A stretch of DNA of 64,000 nucleotides from Nostocaceae cyanobacterium (GTDB lineage: Bacteria > Cyanobacteriota > Cyanobacteriia > Cyanobacteriales > Nostocaceae), in the NCBI GenBank assembly GCA_030065825.1, contig JASJCY010000036.1, forward strand, positions 1-64,000. Direction: 5' to 3'. Of the stretch, positions 63,895 to 64,000 are shown one piece after another (within the stretch, counting starts at the first letter, position 1; each line of letters starts with the position of its first letter). The notes under the pieces are model-generated. The model was given only the letters and a program-made list of their open reading frames with translations. It did no database searches and was not told where the DNA came from. A program made the position numbers and the translations under genes.

Positions 63895-64000
63895 ATGTCA
63901 TCTAATATTTCAGCTTGGTCGATTAAAAAACCGATTCCCACAATCGTTTTATTTTTAGTTTTAACAATATTGGGTTGGTTCTCTTTTAATATTTTAGGTA
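63895..64000 (+). CDS. RND efflux transporter, N-terminal start only
   Basis: From ATG 63895 the frame reads MSSNISAWSIKKPIPTIVLF and continues hydrophobic to the window end (LVLTILGWFSFNILG). This is the first helix of HAE1/AcrB-type RND pumps (W-I-x-P-I-P-T/V). It would work with the adaptor upstream and an outer-membrane channel. The gene runs beyond the window. Confidence 0.75.
   Translation, partial: MSSNISAWSIKKPIPTIVLFLVLTILGWFSFNILG

Larger units (their letters stand above)
29799..64000. mobile_element. Probable nifE-interrupting element (one end; extends past the window)
   Basis: DNA from the nifE break to the window end has no nif genes. Instead it carries a lipid/polyketide/glycosyl gene group and RTX/RND export genes. 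Developmentally excised elements interrupt nifD, fdxN, hupL and other nif genes in heterocystous cyanobacteria, and some are very large, so an element is the likeliest explanation. No Xis-type tyrosine or serine recombinase is seen in these 34 kb. It would be expected near the other end. A chromosomal rearrangement through nifE is the alternative. Confidence 0.55.

Noticed and set aside
1-64000. tRNA, rRNA or known riboswitch genes
   Set aside because: None was recognised by eye on either strand. A covariance-model scan would be needed to exclude small RNAs.

Overview
The window is about 64 kb of AT-rich DNA from a cyanobacterium that is almost certainly filamentous and heterocyst-forming (Nostocales). 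Three things point there: scattered HIP1 octamers (GCGATCGC), a nif/hes gene block in the order known from Anabaena/Nostoc (nifE-nifN-nifX-DUF269-DUF683-nifW-hesA-hesB-fdxH), and dense short palindromic repeat families typical of this order. The genus cannot be named from this sequence alone.

Layout. (1) 1-8.5 kb: a broken WD40 gene next to a 108-bp inverted duplication, then a zinc-uptake locus. It comprises an FAD oxidoreductase, znuB, znuC, a divergent znuA and a His-rich SLH/OprB porin, with Fur-family (probably Zur) boxes in front of three transcription units. Behind it lie a znuA tail remnant and a broken membrane-protein gene framed by 91-bp direct repeats. (2) 8.5-19 kb: small conserved genes, two flavoenzyme genes (luciferase-like monooxygenase and SagB-type nitroreductase) each paired with a copy of the same unknown small protein, plus cysK, a hydrogenase maturation protease (hupW-like), an ankyrin protein and a CBS-CP12 fusion. 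Repeat-filled spacers separate them. (3) 19-23.5 kb: a methyltransferase, a molbindin, a Rieske oxygenase divergent from a TetR regulator with paired operators, a transposase remnant and an RTX-like protein. (4) 23.7-29.8 kb: the nif operon on the minus strand, containing two arrays of a 32-bp palindromic repeat in opposite orientation.

(5) 29.8-64 kb: nifE stops matching NifE at the [17 protein letters not shown] region, so about the first 200 residues are absent. Everything from there to the window end is foreign to the nif operon. The best reading is one end of a very large nifE-interrupting element, of the kind known for nifD, fdxN and hupL in heterocystous cyanobacteria. The far end and any recombinase lie outside the window, so a simple rearrangement is not excluded.

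The inserted DNA carries an orphan biosynthetic and export locus. The minus-strand group is: ACP, AurF/CylC-type dimetal oxygenase or halogenase, KS with a dead acyltransferase, ACP, a TubC-docked protein of unknown function, SDR, three MGDG-synthase-like glycosyltransferases, UDP-galactopyranose mutase, DegT aminotransferase, FAD lactone-oxidase-like enzyme, dolichol/phytol-kinase-like protein, DHA2 exporter and an FG-GAP protein. On the plus strand are two tandem beta-propeller/RTX proteins, a third RTX protein, a fatty acyl-AMP ligase, a receiver-domain/HlyD-adaptor fusion and the start of an RND pump. By inference a fatty acid is activated by the FAAL, loaded on an ACP, modified by the dimetal enzyme, extended once by the KS, glycosylated (possibly with galactofuranose and an aminosugar or aminocyclitol) and exported. 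This would be a glycolipid-like product that I cannot match to a known compound.
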